Assembly (NCBI RefSeq): GCF_019890615.1
Contig: NZ_JAINVZ010000002.1
Coordinates: 310,001-374,000, forward strand
Direction of reading: 5' to 3'
DNA: 64,000 nucleotides
Origin: Streptantibioticus parmotrematis
GTDB taxonomy: Bacteria; Actinomycetota; Actinomycetes; Streptomycetales; Streptomycetaceae
Positions 7,316 to 16,149 of the stretch are shown here, one piece after another. Made by a program: the position numbers and the translations under genes. Each line of letters begins with the position of its first letter. Position 1 is the stretch's first letter. The notes under the pieces are model-generated. The model had not been told where the DNA came from, ran no database searches, and saw only the letters and a list, made by a program, of their open reading frames with translations.

Positions 7316-8852
7316 AGGACCCGCAGCCGGTGCCCTGGGTCAGGCAGTCCAGCGCGTTGTTCACGACGGACGGCGAGACGTAGCCGCTGCCTGCCGCGCT
7401 GGAGGAGGCCGGGACGCCGATGCCGACCTGCGAGGGGTCGAGCCCGGCCTGGATCGCGGTGCAGGCGAGCGAGGTGATGAAGTCCACCGAGCCCTCGGAG
7501 TAGACGTTGCCGTCGCAGCCGTTCATCGAACCCGAGTTGTAGTACTGGGTGTTGACCACGGTGAGGATGTTCTTGATCTTCAGCGCGGTCGCCAGGTAGT
7601 CGCTGGACGGCGAGAGCATGTCGATGGTCTGCGGGGCCATCGTGACGATCAGGCCCGAGCCCGCCTTCGCCGACAGGTCCTCCAGCGCCTGGCTCATGTA
7701 CGTCGGGTTGATCCCGTTCTCCAGGTCGATGTCGACGCCGTCGAAGCCGTAGGTCTGCATCAGCGAGTAGACGCTGTTGGCGAAGTTGGTCGCCGAGGTG
7801 GAGTCGGTGACCGAGATCGTGCCGTTCTGGCCGCCGACCGAGATGATGACCTTCTTGCCCGCCGCCTGCGCCGCCTTGATGTCCGCCTTGAACTGGGCGT
7901 CGGTGTAGTTCAGGCAGGAGTCGAGGCTGAAGTCCACCGCGCCGGGCGTGGTGGTGGCGTTGGCGAACGCGACCGCGACGATGTCGTAGGCGCTGTTGAC
8001 GTCCGAGAGCTTCTGGACGGTGGCGCCGTTGCAGAAGTCCTGCCAGTAGCCGGTGACCGCGTGCTTGGGCAGGCCGCCCCCGCCCGGACCGGTCGAACCG
8101 CCGGTCGAACCCCCGGTCGTGGAGCCCCCGGTGGTGGACCCTCCGGTGGTCGAACCCCCGGTCGTGGACCCGCCGGTCGTCGAGCCTCCCGTGGTCGAAC
8201 CCCCGGTCGTGGAACCGCCCGTCGTGGACCCGCCCGTGGTCGAGCCCGAAGACGTGCCTCCGGTGGACGTCCCGCCGGTCGTGGAGCCGGAGCCCGCGGG
8301 CCCGGTCAGGGAGACGTCGTCGGCGTAGTAGGCGGGCTGCCCGTACCAGCCGTGCAGGTAGACCGTGACCGACGTGGTGCTCGCACCCGTGGTGAACGTG
8401 GTCGACAACTGCTGGTAGGAGGAGGCCGACGGCGTCCAGGTCGACGGGTCGGTGCCGCCGGTCCCGGTCGCGCCCAGGTAGACGTAACTGCCCTGCACGT
8501 ACGCGCTCAGGGTGTACGAGGAGTTCGGCTGGACGCTGACGACCTGCGAGCACTGCGCGTCGTCCGACGACGACGGGGTCGCCTTCAGGGCCGAACTGCC
8601 GCTGTGCACCGGGCTGGAGACGGTCGTGCCGCTGTTCGCGGTGCACGTCCAGCCGGACAGGCCGGACTCGAAGCCGGGGTTGGCGGCCAGGTTGGCGTCG
8701 GCCGCGCCGGCCGGGTTCGCCGTGGACAGGGTGAACAGGCCGATCCCGGCTGCCGAGAGCGCCACGGCGGCGGCGGTGAGCAGGGGGAGCGGGCGCCGGG
8801 AGTGCCGTGGGCCGCGACAGCCCGGCGCGTCGTGATGGCGTGGACCTGACAT
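7194..8852 (-). CDS. Secreted GH18 chitinase with N-terminal carbohydrate-binding module
   Basis: 552 residues. Residues 1-50 are a secretion signal (Arg/His-rich start, hydrophobic LLTAAAVALSAAGIGLF, AGAADA cleavage region). Residues 52-184 form a beta-sandwich carbohydrate-binding module starting NLAANPGFESGLSGWTC. Residues 186-259 are a Gly-Ser-Thr linker. Residues 261-552 are the GH18 barrel: VTGYWQDFC, IISVGG (336-341) and DGVDIDLE at 371-378 with catalytic Glu378. It hydrolyses chitin outside the cell. The ATG has AGGAGGC upstream, and a DasR-type operator (8914-8929) precedes it, so induction by chitin/GlcNAc is expected. Confidence 0.95.
   Translation of the reverse strand: MSGPRHHDAPGCRGPRHSRRPLPLLTAAAVALSAAGIGLFTLSTANPAGAADANLAANPGFESGLSGWTCTANSGTTVSSPVHSGSSALKATPSSSDDAQCSQVVSVQPNSSYTLSAYVQGSYVYLGATGTGGTDPSTWTPSASSYQQLSTTFTTGASTTSVTVYLHGWYGQPAYYADDVSLTGPAGSGSTTGGTSTGGTSSGSTTGGSTTGGSTTGGSTTGGSTTGGSTTGGSTTGGSTTGGSTTGGSTGGSTGPGGGGLPKHAVTGYWQDFCNGATVQKLSDVNSAYDIVAVAFANATTTPGAVDFSLDSCLNYTDAQFKADIKAAQAAGKKVIISVGGQNGTISVTDSTSATNFANSVYSLMQTYGFDGVDIDLENGINPTYMSQALEDLSAKAGSGLIVTMAPQTIDMLSPSSDYLATALKIKNILTVVNTQYYNSGSMNGCDGNVYSEGSVDFITSLACTAIQAGLDPSQVGIGVPASSSAAGSGYVSPSVVNNALDCLTQGTGCGSFKPSAKWPTLRGAMTWSTNWDASNGNQFASQVGAHVHALP
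8100..8290 (-). repeat. Tandem repeat encoding GGSTT linker of the chitinase
   Basis: A 15-bp unit coding for GGSTT is repeated about ten times with third-position variation, followed by shorter GGST units. It separates the binding module from the catalytic barrel. Such tracts are prone to length change by slippage while keeping the frame. Confidence 0.85.
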
Positions 8853-8913
8853 TGAAGCCTCCTGGGGGCAACGCTCGCGCGTCGGGAGGGTGGTGGCTAT
8901 TGGCCTGGACCAA

Positions 8914-8929
8914 AGTGGTCCAGACCAGT
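8914..8929. promoter_or_regulatory. DasR-responsive element (dre) upstream of chitinase
   Basis: AGTGGTCCAGACCAGT is a 16-bp near-palindrome that matches the known Streptomyces chitinase/DasR element AGTGGTCTAGACCACT at all but a few positions. It lies 62 bp upstream of the chitinase ATG. A second overlapping inverted repeat, TGGACCA-AAG-TGGTCCA (8906-8922), gives the direct-repeat look typical of chi promoters. The rest of the 341-bp gap up to 9193 shows no other recognisable element. Confidence 0.8.
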
Positions 8930-9193
8930 GCTGGTGTCAAGGGTTCGGGCACGGCCTTCCCGCATGGCTCGGGCACAGGCTTGCCGCGCGGTCGGGGCAC
9001 GGCCTCCCGCGTGGTCCGGGCGCTGCCTCCCGCATGGTCCGGCCCCGGCTACCCGCATGGTTGCGGTGCGTCGCGGTTGGGTAGCAGAAGGCACTGCTCA
9101 TCCCGTAAATCCCGGATAGGCTGCGGGCCACCGTGAGGCGCGAGGGGTTCAACGGGCGGGTGTCTGGGCAGCGGTGAGACGCAGGGGGTGCGC

Positions 9194-10036
9194 ATGTCGA
9201 CCGTCATCGGCGTGACCAGCAAGGACCTCCTGCTGCCCGCCCCCGACCAGCACACCCCGGCCGGTCTCGTGCTGCCCGCGCCGGACCAACAGCCCCTGGA
9301 CCAGGCGCTGTCGACGGCCTGGGCCGCGCTGGAGGCGGTCGGCCACCTCGTCGTCCTGGTCCCGGCGGGCCTGCCGGACGAGCACCGCAGACGGCTGCAC
9401 GCGATCCGTTCACTGCTGGAGACCGACCGGATGGCACTGGTCGAGGTGGACCTGCCGCCGCTCGCCCTGGCCCTGCTCGCCCGGCAGTTACGCCAGATCT
9501 CCCGCTACGACCTCGGGCCCGGCGTACTCGCCAGCGCGGCCCGGCTGCTCGCCCACTACCTGCACGCGGGCGCGGTCCTGTCCAGCGTGACCGGGCTCGA
9601 CCGGCTGGAGGTCGGCCTCGGCCCGCACCTGCGCTCCTGGCTGCCGGGCGCCCGCTTCGCGGTCCTCGCCGCCCCCGCCGCCACCCTCACCACCCTCGGC
9701 CCGCACACCCGGCTGCCCGGGCCCGACTACCCCACCCACCTCGCGCTGGCCGCGCACGGCCTGGCCGACGAGTGGGTGCGCTCCCGGCTCGGCCCCGAGT
9801 GGAACTGCGGTCACGTGAGCGAGTTCGCGCTGCCGCAGGACTCGGCCCGCTGGTGGGGCACGGCCCGGCTCGTGGAGTTCGCCGCGTACATCGAGGACGT
9901 CGGCGTGCTCTACCAGCTCGTCACCTCCGCACACCGCGCGCACTGCCGCTGCTGCGGGCTCGAACTCGTCGGCGACCGCTGCGCGTTCTGCGCCTGCCCG
10001 GCTACCGAACCGGCGGAGCACGGCGCCGTTCCGTAG
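9194..10036 (+). CDS. Hypothetical protein with C-terminal zinc-ribbon-like cysteines
   Basis: 280 residues from ATG 9194 (GTG 9188 is two codons earlier; GGGGG precedes both). I do not recognise an enzyme family. The body is largely alpha-helical with two hydrophobic helices (ALEAVGHLVVLVPAG; LVEVDLPPLALALLARQL). The C-terminus has CRCCGLELVGDRCAFCAC, four cysteines in two CxxC knuckles that could bind zinc. It lies 107 bp before cpaB and runs in the same direction as the pilus operon, so a role linked to pilus biogenesis or its control is a guess from position. Confidence 0.65.
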   Translation: MSTVIGVTSKDLLLPAPDQHTPAGLVLPAPDQQPLDQALSTAWAALEAVGHLVVLVPAGLPDEHRRRLHAIRSLLETDRMALVEVDLPPLALALLARQLRQISRYDLGPGVLASAARLLAHYLHAGAVLSSVTGLDRLEVGLGPHLRSWLPGARFAVLAAPAATLTTLGPHTRLPGPDYPTHLALAAHGLADEWVRSRLGPEWNCGHVSEFALPQDSARWWGTARLVEFAAYIEDVGVLYQLVTSAHRAHCRCCGLELVGDRCAFCACPATEPAEHGAVP

Positions 10037-10143
10037 CCCGCACGGCCGCACAGACCTTCACCGGCACAGCTTCATACGCACAGCTTCATACGCACAGCAC
10101 AGCCAGTCCGTTCGTCCCCCGTCCGAAGCGATTGGTCCTGTCG

Positions 10144-10851
10144 ATGAACTCACGTCAGCGGCGCGGTGTGGTCCTGCTCGCGCTGTCCGTCCTGTGCGCG
10201 ATCGCCGCCTTCTTCGGAGTCGTCGCCGTCGTGGGCGACGTCGACTCCAAGGTGGGGTCCGAGACGACGGCGTACGAGCTGGACCAGGACATACCCGCCT
10301 ACCAGCCGCTGAGCCCCGACCAGTTCCACCGGGTGAACGTGCCGAAGCGCTGGCTGCCCGCGACCGCCGTCACCGACCTCGGCGACGTCAACGGCAAGAT
10401 CGCCGCCGCCGCGCTCAGCAAGGGCTCGCTGCTCCAGACCGACATGGTCTCCGACCGGCCCCAACTGCGGCCCGACGAACAGGAGATCGCGATCATGGTG
10501 GACGCCGAGACCGGCGTGGCCGGGACCATCGACCCCGGTGACCAGGTCAACATCTTCGCCACCTTCGCCAACGGCGGCCCGGGCGGCAAGCCCGAGTCGC
10601 GGATCATCGTCAGCGACGCCCGGGTGCTGGAGATCGGGAAGATCACCCAGGCCGGGCAGACCAGCGACCAGAACGACAGCCGGGACCCGGGCAAGCAGGT
10701 CCCCATCACCTTCGCGCTCCAGACCGAGGACGCCCAACGCGTCGCCTACGCCGAGTCGTTCGCGACGAAGGTCCGGCTCGCCCTGGTCGCCCCCGGCAGC
10801 CCCTCGGTCCCGCAGGACCAGCGCACCTACACCCTCGACGGCGACAAGTGA
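10144..10851 (+). CDS. cpaB: Flp pilus assembly protein CpaB/RcpC-like (SAF domain)
   Basis: 235 residues from ATG 10144. One N-terminal transmembrane segment (GVVLLALSVLCAIAAFFGVVAVV), then a SAF-type domain (ELDQDIPAYQPLSPDQFHRVNVPKRWLP) and the RcpC/CpaB core (VDAETGVAGTIDPGDQVNIFATF ... VLEIGK). In Gram-negative Tad systems this protein sits at the outer-membrane channel; in monoderm actinomycetes it is thought to help organise the pilus at the cell surface. It opens the operon; the next gene begins eight bases after its stop. The longer open frame upstream overlaps the preceding gene and lacks family features. Confidence 0.85.
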   Translation: MNSRQRRGVVLLALSVLCAIAAFFGVVAVVGDVDSKVGSETTAYELDQDIPAYQPLSPDQFHRVNVPKRWLPATAVTDLGDVNGKIAAAALSKGSLLQTDMVSDRPQLRPDEQEIAIMVDAETGVAGTIDPGDQVNIFATFANGGPGGKPESRIIVSDARVLEIGKITQAGQTSDQNDSRDPGKQVPITFALQTEDAQRVAYAESFATKVRLALVAPGSPSVPQDQRTYTLDGDK

Positions 10852-10858
10852 GACGCGC

Positions 10859-12121
10859 ATGACCATCCGCCTGCTGGCCGCCGTCGCCGACCCCGACGCC
10901 GCGCGGACCACCACCACCCTGCTCGGTCAGGTGCCCGGCACCGAACCGGCCACCACCGTCGCCGACTCCGCCGCCCTCCTCGACACCCTCGCCGCGCTCG
11001 CCGCCTCCGGCGTGGACGACCTGCCCGAAGTGGTCCTCGTCCACGAGGATGTCGGGCCGCTGCCCCCGCTGGACCTGGTGCGGGAGGTCGCCCTGCGCTT
11101 CCCGGCCGTCGGCGTGATCCTGCTCAGCGCCGACCAGGGCCCGGCGCTGTACTCCGCCGCGATGGACGCGGGCGCGCGCGGGCTGATCGGCCTGCCGCCG
11201 TCGTACGAGGAACTGGCGCCCCGGGTGCGCTCGGCCGCCGCGTGGGCCTCCGGCGTACGGCGGCACCTCGGCGGGGGCGGCGCGGACGCGCCGGGCGAGC
11301 GGGCCGGCACGGTGGTGACCGTCTCCGGCGCCAAGGGCGGAGTCGGCGCCACCGTCACCGCCGTCCAACTCGCCCTCGCCGCCCAGGCGTCCGGCCGCTC
11401 GGTCGCGCTGGTCGACATGGACCTCCAGACCGGGGACCTCGCCTCCTATCTCGACGTGCGCTTCCGGCGTTCCATCGCCGACCTCGCGGAGATCACCGAC
11501 CTCTCCTCGCGGGTGCTGGCGGACGCCATGTTCAGCCACCCCAGCGGCCTGTCGCTGCTGCTCGCCCCCGCCGACGGCGAACAGGGCGAGGCGGTCACCG
11601 ACCGCGCCGCCCGCCAGATCGTCACCGCGCTGCGCGCCCGGCACGACGTCGTGGTGATCGACTGCGGCAGCCGCCTGGAGGGCGCCAGCGCGGTCGCCGT
11701 CGAACTCGCGGACACCGCCCTGCTGTTGCTCACCCCGGACGTGGTGGCCGTCCGGGCCGCCAAGCGCACCGTGCGGCTGTGGGACCGCCTGCGGGTGCGC
11801 AAGCCGCAGGACGTGCGCACGGTCGTCAACCGCCACACCCGGCACACCGAGATCCAGCCCGCCCTGGTCGAACGCGTCACCGGCACCCGAGCCGCCCGCA
11901 CTGTCGTGCCCGCCGCGTTCAAGGAACTCCAGGCGGTCGTGGACAGCGGCCGGATGGACGAACTCGACCCGCGCGGCACCATCCGCAAGGCGCTGTGGTC
12001 GCTGGCGGCGGAGCTCGGCGTGGCCGGTGCTCCCGCCGCCCCGGCACGCGCCGAACGCACCCCGCACCGCCTGCCGCGCCGCTCGGAGCGCAGGGCCATC
12101 GGCGCCGGGGGAGGGAGCTGA
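10859..12121 (+). CDS. tadZ: TadZ/CpaE-like ParA-type ATPase of the Tad pilus
   Basis: 420 residues. The N-terminal 130 residues resemble a response-regulator-like receiver (VVLVHEDVGPLPPLDLV, VGVILLSAD), as is normal for TadZ/CpaE. Residues 150-390 are a MinD/ParA-type ATPase with a deviant Walker A KGGVGAT (159-165), followed by VALVDMDLQTGDLASYLD and VVVIDCGS. These proteins localise the pilus machine at a specific cell site. It sits between cpaB and the pseudopilin genes, three bases from the next start. Confidence 0.88.
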   Translation: MTIRLLAAVADPDAARTTTTLLGQVPGTEPATTVADSAALLDTLAALAASGVDDLPEVVLVHEDVGPLPPLDLVREVALRFPAVGVILLSADQGPALYSAAMDAGARGLIGLPPSYEELAPRVRSAAAWASGVRRHLGGGGADAPGERAGTVVTVSGAKGGVGATVTAVQLALAAQASGRSVALVDMDLQTGDLASYLDVRFRRSIADLAEITDLSSRVLADAMFSHPSGLSLLLAPADGEQGEAVTDRAARQIVTALRARHDVVVIDCGSRLEGASAVAVELADTALLLLTPDVVAVRAAKRTVRLWDRLRVRKPQDVRTVVNRHTRHTEIQPALVERVTGTRAARTVVPAAFKELQAVVDSGRMDELDPRGTIRKALWSLAAELGVAGAPAAPARAERTPHRLPRRSERRAIGAGGGS

Positions 12122-12123
12122 GG

Positions 12124-12501
12124 ATGCGCCCGCGAGACGTCAGGAAGGGCCTGCGGTCCGATCGCGGGCAGATCAGCGTCGAGCTGCTGGGGATGACCCC
12201 GCTGATCCTGCTGACGCTGCTGCTGATCTGGCAGTTCGTGCTGGCCGGTTACACGTTCACGCTCGCGGGCGACGCCGCCGACCGGGCCGCGCGGGCCGCG
12301 GCGGTGGGCCAGGACGCCCGGGCCGCCGCCGACGCCGACCTGCCGTCCGCGTGGGCGGCGAACGCCTCGGTGGCCGTCGGCGGCTCCGGTGACGTGGTGA
12401 CCGCGAAGGTCGCCCTGAAGGTGCCGGTGCTCGTCCCCGGCTTCCTGGCCTTCCCGTTCACCGTGGACGGGACGGCGGGCGCGGGGAAGGAGACGCCGTG
12501 A
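12124..12501 (+). CDS. tadE: TadE-like pseudopilin
   Basis: 125 residues. It has the prepilin-type signature DRGQISVELLG followed by a hydrophobic helix (MTPLILLTLLLIWQFVLAGYTF); cleavage after the Gly of RGQ with Glu at position +5 fits TadV processing. The rest is a small alanine-rich extracellular domain. TadE-type minor pilins form part of the pilus initiation complex. Its stop overlaps the next pseudopilin gene by four bases. Confidence 0.85.
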   Translation: MRPRDVRKGLRSDRGQISVELLGMTPLILLTLLLIWQFVLAGYTFTLAGDAADRAARAAAVGQDARAAADADLPSAWAANASVAVGGSGDVVTAKVALKVPVLVPGFLAFPFTVDGTAGAGKETP

Positions 12502-12893
12502 GCGGGAACGCGGGACGGGCGGACGTGGTGAGCGGGAACGCTGGAAGGCCCGGCGCCATACGGACGCGGCGGCCCACCGGCGATCGCGGGTCCGTCGCCA
12601 TCGAATACCTCGGCTTCCTGCCCGTCCTCCTGCTCGTGGCCCTCGCCGGAGTCCAGTTGGGCCTGGTCGCCTACGCGGGCGTGCAGGCCGGGACCGCCGC
12701 GCGGGCCGCCGCCCGTACCGACAACGCCGCCGCCGGGGCCGCCTCCGCCAGTGACTGGCTCAAGCCCCGGATAGGCCTTGACGAGGGCGCGGACCGGGTG
12801 ACGGCGACCGCCACCGTGACCGTGCCGTCCGTCCTGCCCGGAATCTCCTTCCTCGACCCGGTGACGCGCAGCGCCACCATGCCCCGGGACTGA
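12498..12893 (+). CDS. Second TadE/TadF-like pseudopilin
   Basis: 131 residues with signature DRGSVAIEYLGFLPVLLLVALAGVQLG, a Gly|SVAIE processing site and hydrophobic helix, then an Ala-rich domain. The first 20 codons contain a duplicated stretch, MSGN-AGR twice, from a 14-bp direct repeat covering the GTG start (12498-12511 and 12530-12543); the second GTG in frame is a possible alternative start. The gene overlaps both neighbours, and the tadA ATG overlaps its stop (ATGA-like). Confidence 0.83.
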   Translation: MSGNAGRADVVSGNAGRPGAIRTRRPTGDRGSVAIEYLGFLPVLLLVALAGVQLGLVAYAGVQAGTAARAAARTDNAAAGAASASDWLKPRIGLDEGADRVTATATVTVPSVLPGISFLDPVTRSATMPRD

Positions 12894-14239
12894 TGCGCAT
12901 GACGAGCCTGCGTTCCCGTGTCGCCGCCCCCGAACCGGACTCCGGGCGGCAGCAGGAGAGCCACCTGACCGCCACCTACCGCGCCAAGCTGCTGGAGGAG
13001 ATCGACCTCGCCGAGATGTCGTCGCTCGCGATGGCCGAGCGCAGACGGCGGCTCGAACGCGTCCTCGGCCACATCATCAGCCGCGAGGGCCCGGTCCTGT
13101 CCACCCAGGAGCGGACCTCGCTGATCCGGCGGGTCGTCGACGAGGCGCTCGGCCTCGGCGTGCTGGAACCGCTGCTGGAGGACGCGAGCGTCACCGAGAT
13201 CATGGTCAACGGGCCCGACCACGTCTACGTCGAGCGGGCCGGCCGGGTCGAGCGGGTGGACGCGCGGTTCGCCTCCACCGAGCAGCTGATGCAGACCATC
13301 GAACGCATCGTGTCCACCGTCAACCGCCGCGTGGACGAGTCGAATCCGATGGTCGACGCCCGGCTGCCGTCCGGTGAGCGCGTCAACGTCATCATCCCGC
13401 CGCTGTCGCTGACCGGCCCGACGCTGACCATCCGCCGCTTCCCGCGCTCCTACACCCTCGCCGAACTGCTGGAGCTGGGCTCGCTGGACGAGCACATGCT
13501 GACGCTGCTGGCCGCCCTGGTACGCGCCAAGTTCAACCTGATCGTCTCCGGCGCCACCGGCTCGGGCAAGACCACCCTGCTCAACGCGCTGTCCGGGCTG
13601 ATCCCCGACGGCGAGCGCATCATCACCGTCGAGGACGCGGCCGAACTCCAGCTCCAGCAGAGCCACGTGATCCGGCTGGAGAGCCGCCCGCCCAACGTCG
13701 AGAACAAGGGCCGCATCACCATCCGCGACCTGGTCCGCAACTCGCTGCGCATGCGGCCCGACCGCATCATCGTCGGCGAGGTGCGCGGCGGCGAGACCCT
13801 CGACATGCTCCAGGCGATGTCCACGGGCCATGACGGCTCGCTCGCCACCGTGCACGCCAACTCGGCCGAGGACGCGCTGATGCGGCTCCAGACGCTGGCC
13901 TCGATGAGCGAGGTCAAGGTGCCGTTCGAGGCGCTGCGCGACCAGATCAACAGCGCGGTGGACGTCATCGTGCAGCTCACCCGCAGCGCCGACGGATCGC
14001 GCCGCGTCACCGAGATCGCGTTGCTGTCCTCGCGCGGCCGGGAGGGCTTCCGGCTGGTGACCGCGGGGGAGTTCAGGGCCGGGCCGCTCGCCGCCGACCG
14101 CGTCACCCGGGGCTTCTACGAGCACCACCCGCTGCCGCGCCGGACCGCCGACCGCCTGTACCTGGCGGGTGAGGCGGTGCCGCCCGCGTTCGGCGTGGCC
14201 ACCGGCGAGGACCAACTCACCCTGCGGAAGGCGGAGTAG
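12893..14239 (+). CDS. tadA: Tad pilus secretion ATPase TadA/CpaF
   Basis: 448 residues, type II/IV secretion ATPase. The N-terminal domain includes RTSLIRRVVDEALGLGVLEPLLEDASVTEIMVNG. Walker A GATGSGKTT lies at 220-228, with an Asp box (IITVEDAAELQL) and a His/Walker B region (MRPDRIIVGEVRGGETLDMLQAMSTGHDGSLATVHANS). The hexameric ATPase powers polymerisation of the Flp pilus from the cytoplasm. ATG 12893 overlaps the upstream stop; a second ATG at 12899 is equally possible. Confidence 0.95.
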   Translation: MRMTSLRSRVAAPEPDSGRQQESHLTATYRAKLLEEIDLAEMSSLAMAERRRRLERVLGHIISREGPVLSTQERTSLIRRVVDEALGLGVLEPLLEDASVTEIMVNGPDHVYVERAGRVERVDARFASTEQLMQTIERIVSTVNRRVDESNPMVDARLPSGERVNVIIPPLSLTGPTLTIRRFPRSYTLAELLELGSLDEHMLTLLAALVRAKFNLIVSGATGSGKTTLLNALSGLIPDGERIITVEDAAELQLQQSHVIRLESRPPNVENKGRITIRDLVRNSLRMRPDRIIVGEVRGGETLDMLQAMSTGHDGSLATVHANSAEDALMRLQTLASMSEVKVPFEALRDQINSAVDVIVQLTRSADGSRRVTEIALLSSRGREGFRLVTAGEFRAGPLAADRVTRGFYEHHPLPRRTADRLYLAGEAVPPAFGVATGEDQLTLRKAE

Positions 14240-14241
14240 CG

Positions 14242-15180
14242 ATGCGACCGATGGGCTGGTTCGCGCTGGGCGCCGCGTTCGCCGCCTGCGTGCTCGCCGT
14301 GTGGGGGCTGCGGGTGTGGGCGGGAGGGCGCGCGGAGCGGCGGGAGCTGGTAGACCGGCTCACCGGCGCCGGCCCCGCGCGGCACCCCGGGCGCCGCGAA
14401 CGGTTCGCCGGGCTGGACGCCGCGGTGGCCCGGACCCGCTACGGACGCGGCCTGGACCGCAGGCTCGCCGCCACCGGACTCGACGTCAGCCCGGGCGAGT
14501 TCACCGCGTGGATGGTGGTCGCGGTGGCCGGGCTGTGGGTGCTGGCGGCGGCCGTGCTGGCACCGTTCTTCGGGCCGCTCGCGGGCGCGATCGCCGCCTG
14601 GTCCGCGTACGCGTTCCTCAACTGGCGGCACCGCAAGCGCATCGAACGGTTCATCGGCCAACTCCCCGAACTCTCCCGGCTGCTGGCCAACAGCGCCTCC
14701 GCCGGGCTCGCGCTGCGCACCTCCATCGGCATGGCCGCCGACGAACTGGAGGCACCGGCGGGCGAGGAACTGACCAAGGTCGCCGACGCGCTGGCGGTCG
14801 GCCACTCGCTGGAGGACGCGCTCGGCGACCTGCGCGAGCGGCTGCCCTCGCGCGAACTCGCCGTCCTGGTCACCACGTTGGTGCTCGCCAGCCGCGCGGG
14901 CGGCACGCTGGTGGAGTCGCTGCGCAACCTCACCGAGACGCTCCAGGAACGCAAGGAGACCCGGCGCGAGGTGCGCACCACCCTCTCCCAGGTCACCGTC
15001 ACCGCCTACGCGGTCCCGGCGATCGGGATCGGCGCGCTGCTGATGCTCAACCGGATGGCGCCCGGCTCGTTGGACACCATGACCGGGACGTTCCTGGGAC
15101 AGGCGGCCGTCGTGGTGGCGTTCGCGCTCTACGGAATCGGCTTCCTGGTCATCCGGCGGCTGGCGCGGATCGATGTGTGA
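14242..15180 (+). CDS. tadB: Tad pilus inner-membrane platform protein TadB
   Basis: 312 residues with a T2SSF-type platform domain. An N-terminal transmembrane helix (WFALGAAFAACVLAVWGL) is followed by a cytosolic linker, a transmembrane pair around residues 90-135, the cytosolic T2SSF core (LPELSRLLANSASAGLALRTSIGMAADELEAPAGEEL ... SLEDALGDLRERLPSRELAVLVTTLVLASRAGGTLVESL) and two C-terminal transmembrane helices. It starts two bases after the tadA stop. TadB and TadC form the platform through which TadA drives pilin addition. Confidence 0.92.
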   Translation: MRPMGWFALGAAFAACVLAVWGLRVWAGGRAERRELVDRLTGAGPARHPGRRERFAGLDAAVARTRYGRGLDRRLAATGLDVSPGEFTAWMVVAVAGLWVLAAAVLAPFFGPLAGAIAAWSAYAFLNWRHRKRIERFIGQLPELSRLLANSASAGLALRTSIGMAADELEAPAGEELTKVADALAVGHSLEDALGDLRERLPSRELAVLVTTLVLASRAGGTLVESLRNLTETLQERKETRREVRTTLSQVTVTAYAVPAIGIGALLMLNRMAPGSLDTMTGTFLGQAAVVVAFALYGIGFLVIRRLARIDV

Positions 15181-15255
15181 GCGCGGGATGGCGTGTCGGC
15201 GCGTGACGGTGTGCGGGCGCCTGACGGGCGCCGGTTCGTACGAGGGGAGGCAGGG

Positions 15256-16149
15256 GTGATGGCGGGAGCGCTGCTGGGGCTGCTGGCCGCGCTGTCGGTC
15301 GCGGGGATCGCGTACGGGATCGCGCTGTACCGCCGGGAGGTGGTGCTGCCCGACGACCTGGCGCTCGCCCTGGAGGTCGGCGCGACGCGGACCACGGCGG
15401 TCGGCTCGGTGGTCGACCGGCTCGGCATGCGGTGGGCGCCCGCCGTGCTGCGGGCGATGGGCCCGGCACGCGTCAACCGGCTGCGGCGCAGGCTGGACCT
15501 GGCCGGCAACCCCGGCGGCCTGACCGTCGACCGGTACGCGGCACGGCGCGCGGTCTACGGCTTCCTCGGGTTCTTCGGCGCGGTGGTCTTCCTGGTCAGG
15601 GGGGAGTGGCTGGTCGCGCCGCCGCTGCTGGCGTTCGGCGTGTGGTGGACGGACGTCGGGATCCGGCTGGCGATCCGGCAGCGCAAGGCGGAGATCGAAC
15701 GCACCCTCGCCGACTTCCTCGACGTGCTCGCGGTCGTCGTCAGCGCGGGCCTCGGCTTTCGCCAGGCGCTGGAACGCGTCGCCGACAACTACCGCGGGCC
15801 GTGGGCCGACGAGATCCGCATCACCCTGCGCCAGATGGACCTGGGCGTCAGCCGCCGCCAGGCCTTCGACGACCTGCGCCGCCGCAACGACTCCGAGGCG
15901 GTCGCCCAGTTCACCACCGCGTTGCAGCAGGGCGAGGAACTGGGCGCGCCGATCGCCGACACCCTCATCCAGATCGCCCAGGACATGCGCCGCACCGACG
16001 CGCAGAACGCCCGCCGCCAGGCGGCCCGCGCGGTCCCGAAGTCCACGCTGGTCATCACGACGTTCATGGTCCCGGCCACGATGATCCTGCTGATCGCGGG
16101 CTTCTTCCTGGGCAGCGACGTGGGCGTGGGCCAGGTGCTGGGCAGGTGA
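15256..16149 (+). CDS. tadC: Tad pilus inner-membrane platform protein TadC
   Basis: About 297 residues from GTG 15256 (ATG 15259 next), preceded by GGGAGGCAGG; a GTG at 15193 would add an unrelated head. Domain order is transmembrane helix (LLGLLAALSVAGIAYGIAL), linker, transmembrane pair (residues 100-150), then the T2SSF core (EIERTLADFLDVLAVVVSAGLGFRQALERV ... AVAQFTTALQQGEELGAPIADTLIQIAQDMR) and a last transmembrane helix (LVITTFMVPATMILLIAGFFLG). It is partner of TadB. Its stop overlaps the response-regulator start by GTGA. Confidence 0.9.
   Translation: MMAGALLGLLAALSVAGIAYGIALYRREVVLPDDLALALEVGATRTTAVGSVVDRLGMRWAPAVLRAMGPARVNRLRRRLDLAGNPGGLTVDRYAARRAVYGFLGFFGAVVFLVRGEWLVAPPLLAFGVWWTDVGIRLAIRQRKAEIERTLADFLDVLAVVVSAGLGFRQALERVADNYRGPWADEIRITLRQMDLGVSRRQAFDDLRRRNDSEAVAQFTTALQQGEELGAPIADTLIQIAQDMRRTDAQNARRQAARAVPKSTLVITTFMVPATMILLIAGFFLGSDVGVGQVLGR

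Noticed and set aside
8053-8328. 91-residue VEPPVV-repeat frame opposite the chitinase linker
   Set aside because: It is the antisense reading of the GGSTT linker repeat, with no independent start signals.
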